Below, piece by piece: positions 1-10,706 of a stretch of DNA of 64,000 bases; position 1 is the first letter of the stretch, and each line of letters opens with the position of its first letter. The stretch lies in the NCBI GenBank assembly GCA_022410635.1, contig JAJVDF010000656.1, positions 511,798-575,797 of the forward strand, written 5' to 3'. The notes under the pieces were generated by a model. The model was given only the letters and a program-made list of their open reading frames with translations, was not told the origin of the DNA and ran no database searches. The stretch is from Tretioscincus oriximinensis. Its lineage: Eukaryota; Chordata; Lepidosauria; Squamata; Gymnophthalmidae. Position numbers and translations under genes: made by a program.

Positions 1-530
1 GGGTGGGTGGGGTGTGCTGCTGGACAGCTTGGGCGTCTAGACAAGAGGGGGCTGGCCTACCAGCAATGGGGGCAGCCAGGGACCTACGTCATGGGGCATG
101 GTCCACAGGGTCTGCCGGCAAGGCCAGAGCTGGACAGCTGGTATTGTATGGGCTGCCTTGCTGAGGGAAGCAGGTGCCCAGATGGTGCCATGTTGTAGTG
201 CATAGCCCAGCTGATTGCAGGTCAGGCCGGATGGCTGACCTGGGCCAGCAGGATGCAGGTCAGGCCAGGTGGCTGACCTGGGCTGACTGTCAAGATGCTG
301 CACCTGCCACACTCCTTCTCAAGCCATGGCCTAATTCTCTCCACTTCTGGGTTAATTTTCTGTAAACAAACACTTGTTACGTTTGAATGTTAGATTTCAG
401 GTTGCGTTAATGTTACTCGTTGGCGTTAGGTTTTTTGGCTATTGTTAATAAGTTAATAAACTATTTATGTTCACTTGACAAAAACGTGTAGTCTCCCTTC
501 TCTTCCCTTCAGGCAATGTTCAGATGGATA
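1..530. other. GC-rich block of unknown origin
   Basis: The first 340 bases are clearly richer in G+C than the rest of the window outside the DIRS element. At about 213-285 a unit of about 36 bases containing GCAGGTCAGGCC and GGCTGACCTGGGC is repeated imperfectly twice. An AATAAA lies at about 454 in AT-rich sequence. The short open frames here have no recognisable domain. It could be the end of an unrecognised repeat, an LTR or a 3' UTR, and I cannot decide which. Confidence 0.3.
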
Positions 531-2296
531 AGTCAGCCCACACTGTATCTAATGAAGTAGAGTTTTTTTCCTTGTGACTTCCTTAACTCCAAGCTTACAC
601 TGAAGAAGTTTTTTTCATTTATACTTTTTCCATTTATGCATATTTTTCTGCATCAGAAAGTCATCTAAAATGTGGTAACTTGCACTAAAACAGTAACTTG
701 TGTTTATAAATATTTGGAGGAAAGCTATCATAGAATTGTCAGAGCATAAACCTCTGTTAAACCAAAAGTGCCTTTCATATTTAATGGACAAAGCCTGTTA
801 ATTAAAATATTGGACTAAGATCAAGCTCAAAACCTCAGTGCTATAAATCCATGCAGTCACTTTGGATTAGTAACTGCTTCTTCATTACAAAAGGATAGTT
901 GTGGGTTCATCTCCCAGGGAAAGACAAGATATAAATGCAACAATTTATCGTCTCCTTCCTTTAGATTAGACACTCAAGAATCTGACTATGGAGATCACTC
1001 CATCAGTAGCGAGAAACGGCTATCTGGTCAAGAATATAGAAGATCTAATATGAATGAATAGTCTGTAATGACCTCTGGAGATATTCCTCAATACGATTAC
1101 TTCGTTAGATCTGTAAGCCAGCAAAGCCATTTAAAGTAGCAAAACAAGAAAAGTGTTTAGAGATAAAGGTACTGTGTGAAATGGTCATGTTCATGATAAT
1201 GGATGGTTCTAATTACTGTTATTGATTAGAAAGGTGCCTAATGTTAGAGAAAGCATAATTGAGAGTGGGTAAAGTAAGGTTTTCTATGCTTTTATTAAAC
1301 AATCAGTGTGGTTTAGGAGCTATTTTGTATTCTGCTCTTCTTAATATTAAGGAAAAAGCCTAGAATGATGAAGTACTTGAAGAAGCTGGAAATAACCTTC
1401 ATTTTAGTGGTGTTCATATGGGTTAGAGGTTAACAGAGGTCAGCCACTTAACAAGATGACATAAAGTAAAAAAATATAATAATCTGAGGAAAAATAATAA
1501 GAGTGAGGCTTATTTCATTTTTATATGAAGCAAAATATACCCTTCATAGACATAAAACCCATCTTAAATATAAGGATCATTTTTTACTATAAAACTGAAA
1601 TGAAAGTATGTGATTTTAGAATGGCATGAAGGCCATTTTTGTTTGATATGCTGAAATTCATGGCATGATTATGCATATCCACTGAACACTGAAGTATTTT
1701 ACACTATTTATGAAATGAAACCAATATAGCAGAAAAGGTCACCATGTTGAACTTCCAATATACTGTATATAGCAACCCTCTTGCTTGTAAATTAGTTGTA
1801 AGGCACAAAACATTTCTCACAAACAAACTAATAAACCTTTAAAAATCATGCTACATGCGGTTAATGCATTTGGCACCACAACAGAATTCAACACCAATTC
1901 TGTTCACACTTTATGTTTTTGAAGAGCTTTGAAGATGTGGGCATTCTTCAAAGACATCACAACAACTATATTGCAATTATATATTAAACACAGCAAATTA
2001 GGCTATATTCTGAACTGAAGTATAGGTATGAAAGCAATGTCTGGGTGGGAAATTTTTCAATGAGCCTGTTTGAAAGAACAGCCCTGATTAGATAAATCAG
2101 TGGAAGGAAAATTCTCCAATTCTGGAGAGAAATGGCTCTTTCCCTCCAGACTATGATTTAATATTTTTCTGTTGCAAATTCTACAAATTCAGAAAACATA
2201 CTTTAATCCAAGAATTAAAAAGAAACAAATAAATAAAATGAATTTAGGAATATATTTTTTACATTTGCTTTAGTTATATATGTAATTTTAAATATA
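531..2296. other. AT-rich DNA, nothing recognised
   Basis: No open frame of note, no recognisable repeat end and no tandem array. It appears to be ordinary intergenic or intronic DNA. Confidence 0.5.
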
Positions 2297-2942
2297 GGTT
2301 ACGTTCACACGACCAGCTAAAACCCAAAATGAATTTATATTCCACAATATAGCAAATGCCTATCCCGTCACACCACAAAGCTATATTCCGGAATATACAA
2401 TGGCTTGTCCTGTTCGCACGTATACTTGAATTCTTGTGACACACATCTAGCTCTGCCGCGTTGCTTCGGCTGTGCCCTCCTTCAAACTAGCCCAACAGAG
2501 CCGGTCGGCGGGCTGACTGGAAGAAAGGCACAATCAAAGCAACGCAGCAGAGCTGGCTGTGTGTCACAAGAAGTCTTTTCCTGTCCAGCCAGCCCTCCAC
2601 CTTCTTTTGGAGGGTTCTGTATGGATGGGGCCAGCAGACCTCCATGCGCTTTTTGAGGTCTCCTGCCTTGGGGGACTGCTGAGGAGGAAGTGGGAAGATT
2701 GACAGGATGTCTTTCCATGCTCCCCATCCTTTCTCAGACCCAATCTTCAGGCAGGAACCCTCCAAAAGCAAATGGAAGGCTGGCTGGGCGAAAAGGCGGG
2801 CAGATTTCCCCGCCGAAGCAAGGAGGCAGTGCTTCCTCCTCTCAATTCTCTCCCCTCCTGTCTCTCACACTAATAATGGTCACATGAGAGAGGAAGGGAA
2901 TTGGCTACGAGATGACGGAAGTTGGCTGCAAGCCTTCGGACG
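2297..2942 (+). mobile_element. Left part of a non-autonomous DNA transposon split by DIRS
   Basis: The left end begins GGTTACGTTCACACGACC and matches the terminus of the copy at 52013-52940 (GGCTGTGTTCACACGACG). Both then share an AGCTAAAA segment, a GCTATATTCCGGAATATACA block and a module with GCTCTGC, TTGCTTCGGCTGTG and CCAGCCAGCCCTCC. The right part of the same copy resumes at 8861. Inner modules occur in both orientations, giving a partly foldback structure. The short open frames here are by-products of GC-rich repeat modules, not genes. The superfamily is not determined because clear target-site duplications are missing. Confidence 0.7.
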
Positions 2943-3090
2943 TTCACGAAAAATGGAACTGGGAAGGGATGCCTGGTACCATGGGTTATTCCATCCGACA
3001 CCCCCCCTCTGCAGGAAAGCGACAGAATGGAACCTCCCAGGAGTATATAACACCCCCCCACCCCCAACTAGGGAGTCCCAGTCCTTTCTG
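2943..3090 (+). repeat. DIRS left inverted terminal repeat
   Basis: The stretch from GGAACTGGGAAGGGATGCCT through GGTTATTCCATCC, GCGACAGAATGGAACCTCCC and GGGAGTCCCAGTCCTTTCTG is the reverse complement, with few differences, of 8696-8812. The extreme left bases (TTCACGAAAAATGG) have no partner in the right repeat but reappear, complemented, in the internal complementary region. This is expected of DIRS1-type split ends. Confidence 0.9.
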
Positions 3091-3623
3091 TCGCTTCTTC
3101 GTGCAGGAAAGTAATTGGATCGTTTTGTTCATTTATCAGAATAGACAGGTTGGATCGTGTGAGATATAAGACCTTTCCTAGTAGGACTGGTCGAGATATC
3201 AATGACCAGGCTGCTAAGCAGGAATGCTAGTAGCGTTACGTGAGGCCCCTGGGAAATTTTATCAGAGCCCCTGTCCTGCCAGGAGACCAACTGGCTGATA
3301 AAGTGGGCTCAAGCAATAAAGGGCACAGAGGATCATCTGGCTGCTCAGAGTGAAGGAAAATTGGAGCCGGCAATATTGGCACCGCTAGTAGCGGGCCATA
3401 AGACTAATGACCGTGGCACTGAGGTGTTCCCTCAGCAAAGCATTGTGTCGGGGATGCTGTTACCCAGTCATATGGACAGCGAAATATTGGCCGACATTCC
3501 CCCCGTGCGCCATTTGGAGCATTCCAACGGCCAGCTCACCAGCCGTTGGGCACGCGGCCATGCTCCATGAGAGGGACGTTGAAGAGCTAGCTTCTCCAAC
3601 GACAGTGTAGCAAGACGCCGCAA

Positions 3624-5432
3624 GTGCACAGATCTCACTATTTTCAAGACTCCACAGATGCCTGCACAGACGCTCCTGGGAAGGAGAGTGCAGAAGAAAT
3701 GGAGGCGTCCGCAGATGGCCAGCAGATGGAGTTAGCAAGCCGGAACGGCTCAGAACAGGCACAGCTGCCCACGCCCTCCTTCTTGCAGGAGATCAGGGAG
3801 AAAATGGCAGGCATGCTGGAGATAGTGCGTCTCCAGGCAGTGCGGTGGCAGTTCCGCAAGCACCAGGGCCACGCATCAGAGACCCTGAGGCGATGGCAAC
3901 CCTGGAAATATTGGGGTCCATTTCAACAGAAGACTCTGCCTCAGAGCNTGGTAGAGCCCCTAAACCAATGAAAAGGGTGCTCCCCTCCGAGGATGAGAGC
4001 CAGCCGGGCTCAAAGAAGCCCAAAAAGGACAAACAGACTAAGCATAAGAGCCATAAGACTGACTCTAAAAGCAAGAAAGATCAGCATCACAAGGAGAAGG
4101 AGTCCACAGAGCAACCTCCAAGAACCAGGATGAGACAAAGCAACTAAATCTACCGATCCAGCTAGGCTGGATCAGCAGTTGGACAAAGGAAAACAACCGC
4201 CTAAGCCATAGCCTGCAGCACACGTAGCCTCTGCAGCATCCAAACCTTGGGAGGTGCTCAACCCAGCATCTCCAACGGGCAGCTCTGAGGCACCATCTTC
4301 CCATTGTCACCAACTGTATTCAGATGAGGAGGAAATGGAGTATCCATCTCAAGCCCTGAAGGAGCATCTTCAAGGTATATTCTCCAACGAGGAGGAAGAC
4401 CCAGATTCTGCTATGCTGCAGGATACGTTGCCCCAATCTTCTGTTCCCAGGCTGTTTGGGCTAGAAGAGTTCGCTAAGATTCTGCCTAAAATGCTAGTTT
4501 CGCTTAACATGATGCTGTTGCAGGTCCTATCAGATGACTTGGCAGCTGAAAGGGAGAGTCTACTCTTGGAACCGGTGGCTCCTCAGCTGTCCCCACCGTT
4601 CCCAAAGTCACTCAAACAAGACATCTTGAAGATTTGGATGGCTCCTACCAAAGCAATTAAGTTACCTCCCATCCCAAGGAAATTCTTCACGGGGGACATG
4701 GGCGAGAATGAGATATGGCAGGTACCGGTCGTTGACGGCCCTATAACCACTCTGGTATCCCAGTCAGTGGCTCCTAAACTGGGGGACACTCTACTGAGGG
4801 ACCAGGAGAGGAAGATTGAGAACTGGCTCCGCAGAGAGTATGAACTAATCTCCCTGATGGCACAGATCTCACTATTTTCAAGAGTGGCATATAAGTGGGT
4901 GGACGCCCTTCTTGTGGCAGGAGGCCTTCCGCAGCAGCCCTTGCAGCCCTTAAAGTACATCCAGAAGGTATTGGCACTCACATCTGATGGCTCCTTCAAC
5001 TCCATGACCTTGGGAGCACGCACCATGGGATATAATGTTGCCTCTTGACGCGCATTGTGGCTGAAGTTCTGGAGCGCAGATGCCACTGCCAAAGCAAATC
5101 TAGCTGCAGCTCNGTTTGTTGGGGAAATTCTCTTCGGAGAAGATGCATTGAAGGATATACTCGTGGAATCCAAGGAGAAGAAGGTGATGCCCTCAAGGTC
5201 TAACCCTTCTTCAACCTCAACCCAATCCGGAGGTAGGGATCGCAGGTTCTCGTCCTCGCAGCGCTCCTTTGGTTACTCGCAACCTTTCTTCCCATCGTAC
5301 AGGGGTTTTCGACCATACAGGGATCCACCTCCAAAACAGCAGTGGAACAAGCAGCGCCAACAAGCACAAACCCGGCCGCCTGGAAGTCAGAATCTTCCTC
5401 AGGGATACCATCCCATGAGAAAGGACGCATGA
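3624..5432 (+). pseudogene. DIRS gag-like ORF1 (broken)
   Basis: This is the position and style of DIRS ORF1, a presumed nucleocapsid-like protein. Three blocks can be seen: an acidic/polar N-terminal part (3624-3950); a lysine/serine-rich, nuclear-signal-like stretch (about 3965-4145, with KKPKKDKQTKHK) in a different frame; and a long block (4254-5432) containing RALWLKFWSADA and a GEILFGE-type motif, ending in a basic, glutamine/proline/arginine-rich tail. The last block is interrupted by one in-frame TGA at 5046-5048, just before the RALWLKFWSADA motif, likely from CGA. The frame changes between 3.6 and 4.25 kb, plus N bases, show that it is not functional. The motif WLKFWSADA resembles vertebrate DIRS ORF1 proteins as I know them; no search was possible. 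The true start codon is unclear. Confidence 0.75.
3626..3649 (+). repeat. 24-bp exact internal duplication in DIRS
   Basis: The 24 bases starting GCACAGATCTCACTATTTTC are identical at 3626-3649 and 4860-4883, both inside the gag-like gene of this element. The sequences around the two copies do not resemble each other. The copy at 4860 fits the longer reading frame better, so the one at 3626 is probably the secondary copy, for example from a template jump. Confidence 0.75.
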
Positions 5433-5459
5433 CTAGGGCTATCCGGGGATGACATCCCG

Positions 5460-7191
5460 GTGGGAGGGAGACTAGCCCTGTTTGCAGATGCCTGGGCAGA
5501 CTCCCGTGTTGATGACTGGGTTTACCAAGTTGTTTCCAAAGATTACCAGTTGGAGTTAAAACACAGCCCTCCCCCTTATTTCATTCAGAGTTTAAAATGC
5601 GTGGGGCCCTCAAGGAAAAGAGAGGTAATGAAGGCTCTGCACCACCTGAAAACCATAGGGGCGGTAGAGCCAGTTCCGGTTGAGCAGAGGCAAGGGTGTG
5701 TATTCATTTTTCTTCATAATAAAGAAATGTTCTGGTGGTTGGAGACCCATTCTCAACCTCAAGCCTCTGAATAAGTTTATGGTGCACAAACACTTTAAGA
5801 TGGAAACCATACAGTCTATACAGATGGCACTGCAGAGAAACCAGTTCCTAGTCTCGCTGGACTTAGCAGATGCTTATATGCACATTTTAATACACCCTTC
5901 GGATAGGAAATACTTACGGTTCGCATTAGGCTCCTCCCACTGGCAGAATAGAGTCCTTCCATTCAGTATCTCCAGCGCCCTCCGGGTCTTTAGTAAGGTA
6001 GTAGACCAACTGATTTGGGCACTAAGGCTGCGGCGGATCACTGTGTTTGCTTACCTCGATGATCTACTCGTAGCAGGGGATTCTATAGAGGAGACACATG
6101 CGGCAACCCGGATCACCATGGACGTGTTGCAGGCACACGGTTTTATAATCAATTGGGAGAAAAGTTCATTGGTGCCCTCGAGGTCCTTGGACCACCTGGG
6201 CGTCCGGTTTGATATGTATATACCAGCAGTATTCCCAGACAACCAGAGAGTTTCTGCCCTGGTGGAGTGGGTAAGACCTGCTTGTCAGCAAGAAGCATGT
6301 CAGTGGCTTCCTTAACAATATTACTGAGAAAGATGGTGTCAGTATTCGATCTTGTCCCTTGGTCGAGATACCACTCTAGGTCACTACAATGGTTCCTTAT
6401 GCCATTCACTTCTGAGATTGCCAGTAGGTGTCATAGAGTGGTGCTTCTCCCAACATACATAAAAGCCTCACTGGGATGGTGGGCGGATCCCACCAATCTC
6501 ACCGCAGGGTCCCCCATGACACCTCCAGAATGAATTGTTGTTACTACGGACGCGAGTCTATTGGGATGGGGGACTCATGGTCAGCGGCACACAGCAAACG
6601 TTCAATCAACTGGCTGGAACTGCAGGCTATCCTCATATTTGGCACTGCAGTTGTTTCACCTTATAATTAGTTTCTCATGTCCTAGTTAAGACTGACAATG
6701 CCACTGCCAAGGTGCATGTGAATAAACAGGGAGGTACAAGGTCACGCTCCCTTATGACTCTCTCAGAGGAGATCATGTCCTGGGCCGAAGCTAATGTTCT
6801 TTCCATTTCTGCTCTGTATATACAGGGGAAATTGAATACAGCAGCAGACACTTTGAGTCGACAGGACCTGCANTCGTCAGAGTGGTCCCTCCACCCAGAG
6901 GTGTTCAACCTGATAACAGAACAATGGGGGGTGCCAGTTATGGACCTGTTCGCAACAAGGGAGAATGCTTAGGTGCCCAGATTCATATCACGAGCTTGGT
7001 GTCCGCAGGCAGAGGGAATGGACACCCTATCGGTACAATGGCCCGAGGGCTTGCTCTATGCCTTTCCACCCACTCCACTGCTACTGAGGCTTTTGGCGCC
7101 ACTACGCAAATTTCATTCCTTAGTTATCTTGATAGCCCCGTTCTGGCCCAGGAGACCCAGGTTCCCGATGATACGACCAATGGCTGTGTAG
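5460..7191 (+). pseudogene. DIRS reverse transcriptase-RNase H-methylase-like polyprotein (broken)
   Basis: The reverse transcriptase shows LDLADAYMHI (about 5857-5885) and the catalytic YLDD at 6052-6063. RNase H follows with TTDASLLGWG (about 6540-6570), KTDNATA (about 6688) and GKLNTAADTLSR (about 6826-6860). The last part, from MDLFATRENA (6943-6972) to LIAPFWPRRP, is the Dam methylase-like domain typical of DIRS elements. Breaks: a frameshift near 5690-5740 at the start of the palm; a frame change after 6315; a stop at 6531-6533; another frame change before 6712; a stop at 6970-6972 (probably from AAG) between RNase H and the methylase-like domain. The catalytic motifs themselves survive. 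The protein would copy element RNA into DNA in the cytoplasm or nucleus. Confidence 0.9.
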
Positions 7192-7229
7192 GAACCAGTA
7201 CCTCTACCGCCTCGTTTGGACCAGCTGAT

Positions 7230-8338
7230 GCAGAAAGGGGTCTGCCACCCAGACGTTCAGTGGTTACATCTTCATGCGTGGCTGCTCAAAGGGAACAATA
7301 CAGGAGACTAGGATATGCAAAGGAGGTCATCGACACCTTGGTCACGGACAAGAGGGGGTCCACATTGGCCCTCTACTCCTCCACATGGAGGGTCTTCTGT
7401 TNGTGGGCAAGGGATCATGACGTTGACCCGTTCAATCCCCCGGTGGAGAAGGTTTTGACTTTTTACAGCGGGGAGCTGACATAGGGTTAACACACAGTAC
7501 CTTAAAGAGACATGTGGCGGCCTTGGCAGCCATGGTGGACATCACAAGGGTACAACCATTAGGGGCATACCTACATATCAAGAAGTTCCTTATTTCAACG
7601 AAGGCCGCAGCAGGACCTGTCAAGCACAGGGTTCCCTTCTGGTTCCTACACACGGTACTGCAGGCCATGATGAAACCACCGTTTGAACCATTAGAGGAGG
7701 CAGCTTGGTCCCACCTAACGTATAAGACGGCTTTTCTTCTAGCGATTGTAAGCACAAGAAGGGTCTCCGAACTGGCTGCCCTATCACTACATTCACAGTG
7801 TTTTAGTGTAAATGTGGATACGTTAATTTTGAGACCTAGTCCAGAGTTGATCCCCAAGGTGAACTCGCCTTTCCAAGTCACTCAGGACATCATTGTGCCT
7901 GCTCTACACTCGACTCCAAGTTCGAGGAAGGAGAAGCACTGGAACTTGCTGGATGCCAGAAGAGCAATACGTACCTATGTCAAGCGCACATAGGAGTTTA
8001 GGAGATCAGAATCGCTTTTCATATTGTTTCACCCGATTAAAAGAGGGCAGAAAGCTTCTGCAAAAACTATAGCTTCCTGGGTGGTGGAATGTATTAAGGG
8101 AGCATATAAGACTCTAGGGAAGGTTCCCCCTGGTACGATCTATGAACATTCTACCAGAGCCTCAGCCAGTTCCTGGGCCTACTTCAATAAGGCTTCCCTG
8201 GAGGAGCTGTGTATGGCAGCGACCTGGAAAACCCCCTCGACATTCACCAGGCTCTATAAACTGGAGATTTTCAGGGCCTCAAGGGGGGATCTTGGTCGTA
8301 AGTTGACGCAGCAGGTTATGGAAATGGGGTCTCTTTAG
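7230..8338 (+). pseudogene. DIRS tyrosine recombinase (broken)
   Basis: This would be the integrase of the element, cutting and joining DNA through a tyrosine and a circular intermediate. The N-terminal, core-binding-like part is in one frame (7230-7484). A frameshift near 7484-7514 moves to a second frame (7514-8338), which has one internal TAG at 7991-7993. Visible catalytic residues: the first arginine in STRRVSEL (codon 7760-7762), the HxxR motif in EHSTRAS (His 8147-8149, Arg 8156-8158), and the likely nucleophile Tyr in TFTRLYKL (8255-8257). WxTPxTFxRxYKL and HSTRAxAxSW are DIRS-type signatures. Only one frameshift, one stop and one N separate this copy from an open frame, fewer lesions than in the gag-like gene. 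Confidence 0.9.
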
Positions 8339-8370
8339 CCTCCCGCCCTGGTTAGGGGCATACTGTGGTA

Positions 8371-8472
8371 CATCCCATGGCACCAGGCATCCCTTCCCAG
8401 TTCCATCTTCTGTGAAAGGAACACCTACTTACCATGAGGTGGTGTTCTGGAAGATGGAGAGGGAAGGGATGC
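8371..8472 (+). repeat. DIRS internal complementary region
   Basis: The first half (8371-8416) is the reverse complement of the left end of the element (about 2943-2990). The second half (8414-8472, GAAAGGAACACCTACTTAC and GAGGTGGTGTTCTGGAAGAT) is the reverse complement of the unique right end (8800-8860). The two halves meet at GAAAG, so the region reads like the joined ends of a circle. In DIRS1 this region is thought to template completion of the ends during circle formation. Confidence 0.9.
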
Positions 8473-8695
8473 AGCCCCGCCCGGCAGCTGCAAGAGACCA
8501 CTGTGGTAGGCCAGAATGTGGCCTTGTTGGTTTATGTATGTATACGCAAGTTACGTAAGCAATTGGTGTTAAGGTGGTGTCGCTGTCAATCCCTTGAGTT
8601 TGAATAAATTTGGACCACGTGTTCGTTCGGAAAAATGGTATTCTTTTTTGGTTGGAGGGTACTTGCGGTTGGAATTTAGCTCTCAGGTACCTCTC

Positions 8696-8860
8696 CAGAA
8701 AGGACTGGGATTCCCTAGTTGGGGGGTTTATATACCCCTGGGAGGTTCCATTCTGTCGCTTTCCTTCAGGGGGGGTCAGATGGAATAACCCATGGTACCA
8801 GGCATCCCTTCCCTCTCCATCTTCCAGAACACCACCTCACAGTAAGTAGGTGTTCCTTTC
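8696..8860 (+). repeat. DIRS right inverted terminal repeat and unique right end
   Basis: 8696-8812 is complementary to the left repeat (TTCTGTCGCTTTCCT, GGAATAACCCATGGTACCAG). 8813-8860 (CTCTCCATCTTCCAGAACAC to TGTTCCTTTC) is the extra right-end sequence whose complement is in the internal region at 8414-8472. Confidence 0.9.
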
Positions 8861-9011
8861 TCCACAATAATGTCAGAATATCCGAGCAATAGTTTATAAT
8901 GAAGGAAATGGCCTTTATAGCGGAAGTTTTACTGATGCACACTTAACACGTGTGACACGACTGTCATAATGTCGCTATAACTGAGGTATAAAATAGTCGT
9001 GTGAATGCACC
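8861..9011 (+). mobile_element. Right part of the DNA transposon split by DIRS
   Basis: TCCACAATAATG continues where 2942 stops, and the end (TAAAATAGTCGTGTGAATGCACC) mirrors the left terminus. The aligned right end of the copy at 52.9 kb is TAAAATAGCTGTGTGAACGTAGCC. Confidence 0.7.
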
Positions 9012-9034
9012 GATTGTCACAAACGGCTGTTAGC

Positions 9035-9531
9035 TAGACTGAACAGACTTTCTGAGGCCTGAACTGGCGTAATTAATATTCATGTCAATTTGCATATTCA
9101 TGAATATGGAAATCCTCACCAATATGCACATCCACCNCCCCCAAGACAGTTCGCCTGCATGTGAAACCCACAAAATGTGCGACAAATTTATGAAGCATGC
9201 AAGAAATTAGCAACATCACTCTGTGGGAGCAGAGCTAGAAGTGACATCACTTCTGGGGTCAGAAGTGGTATCATTTTGTGACATTGTTTCCGGTTCAGGG
9301 CATAAAAATCCCCAGTAGAAAATCTATGGAAAATGATGGCTACCTTTTTGGGGCAGCAATAAAAAGAAGACCTTCCATTCCCCAACCAGGGATGTTGCAA
9401 AAATAGAAATAAAGAGTCTTGTGTGAGTATAATCCAAATCCAGAACAATTTTAAGCTCACAACCGGAAGGGCGAAGTAGACACCCTGAAGCAGGGCTTTC
9501 CCCAGGAAACAGTGGTCATCTGGTCAGCCTA
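9035..9531 (+). mobile_element. hAT-like MITE with 8-bp target duplication
   Basis: The element begins TAGACTGAACAGAC and ends GTGGTCATCTGGTCAGCCTA, an imperfect inverted repeat of the TAGGCTGACCAGATGACC family. It is flanked by CTGTTAGC on both sides (9027-9034 and 9532-9539), an 8-bp duplication typical of hAT. Inside it has GTGACATCACTTCTG-type words also present in the MITE at 28794-29124. It has no coding capacity, so it must rely on a transposase from elsewhere. Confidence 0.8.
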
Positions 9532-9539
9532 CTGTTAGC

Positions 9540-10640
9540 ACCACAAGTAGTAGAGTTGTTGTATCACAGTTCTTCAAAAACATCAAGAATGGACAACGAA
9601 TTGCTGTTCTCTTGTGGTGCCCAATGCATTATCTGCCACTGACCACATATAGCATGATTTTAATAGTGTATTTATTTATTTGTTTGTTTTGAATGTGGAC
9701 TTTTGTTTGCTCATTTTTCTACGTGTCTATGTGATGCTTTAGTTTATGAATTCAGCACCTTGGGGGGGGGGGGCGATACAGGTTCTAGAATTCAAATCTT
9801 TAACTAAGGTCACTTGTGAATAATAAGCTGCTTAAGCTGCATCCATATACTTATTTATTATGCTATAGCTGGATACTTTGAAATAAAACAGTCCAGATAC
9901 TACCTTGCCTCAAACTATCCTTATAATGGAACAAGTAAATGACATCTTGGTACATACCATAATATAACTTTTAGTCTGTGTGCTAGGATGGCACAAGATG
10001 GATAAAAAGCCTAAGTGCCACCCCAATTCCTAGTCAACAAAATGTCACTATATTAGAGATCAAATTGTGAATATGTAAATATTTTTCTGCACTTACAAAG
10101 AAGAAAATGAAAACTGAACAGATTACTTTTCTATATTCAGTAAGGAATTATCTGTAAGGAACCCAGTATGGTGGGGAGTGGATCATTTTGAATCCTTTGT
10201 TGTGCTGTAAGGAAAAATAAAAAATAGATTTACCTTATTATTTGCTCTTTTTAAAAAATGAGAGAGTGTTTATTTTTCTAATAAACAGCTATTCAACTGT
10301 GTCTAGTAAGGAAATCGTGTATATTCAATATTTGAATATTGTTTGCTTTATATTTTTTCTGTTAATACTTTTCCATTTGTAAAGTAAATACAAAATTGCC
10401 TTCAGTTTTTACTGCACTGTATTCCCATAATTGTTGTAAGACTTATTCACATTTATTTATTCACATTTATTTTGTTAAAATTGATAATATATGACTTGCA
10501 TATGAATAAAAGCGTAAGGGCCTCTGCAGACGACGGGGTAAAAATAGCAATATTTTTAAAATCCGGAATAACACAGCAAATCTGTGCATATCTCTTATTC
10601 TTTTGTAAACAAACCATTAGAAAGCCTGTGGAATACTTAA
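9540..10640. other. AT-rich DNA, nothing recognised
   Basis: There is a run of G at about 9763 and TTATT-rich stretches. There is no gene or clear repeat. Confidence 0.5.
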
Positions 10641-10706
10641 GAGTATAAGGAGAGCCATACTGAATCAGGTCAGAGCCCAGCTAGTCCAGCATTCTGTCTC
10701 ACACAG
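10640..10706 (-). repeat. CR1-clade LINE tail fragment
   Basis: GGAGAGCCATACTGAATCAGG and CCAGCATTCTGTCTCACACA match the 3' ends at 16.9 and 63.8 kb. It is cut short, and the next CR1 follows at once. Confidence 0.7.

Larger units (their letters stand above)
2943..8860 (+). mobile_element. DIRS1-like tyrosine recombinase retrotransposon, nearly full length
   Basis: The element has the full DIRS1 architecture: inverted terminal repeats (2943-3090 and 8696-8860), an internal complementary region just after the last gene (8371-8472), and genes in the order gag-like, RT-RNase H-methylase-like domain, tyrosine recombinase. DIRS elements reverse-transcribe their RNA, probably make a circular DNA, and integrate with a tyrosine recombinase instead of a DDE integrase, so no target duplication is expected. 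None is seen. All genes carry a few stops, frameshifts or N bases, so this copy is a relatively recent but inactive insertion. G+C is well above its surroundings. It lies inside another transposon (2297-2942 plus 8861-9011), whose unoccupied counterpart is at 52.0-52.9 kb. Confidence 0.93.

Noticed and set aside
2405..3169. Cluster of overlapping open frames on both strands
   Set aside because: They lie in GC-rich modules of a DNA transposon and the DIRS inverted repeat; no frame has a domain.
6973..7191. Host methyltransferase gene
   Set aside because: The similarity is to the methylase-like domain normally found after RNase H in DIRS elements, and it lies inside one.
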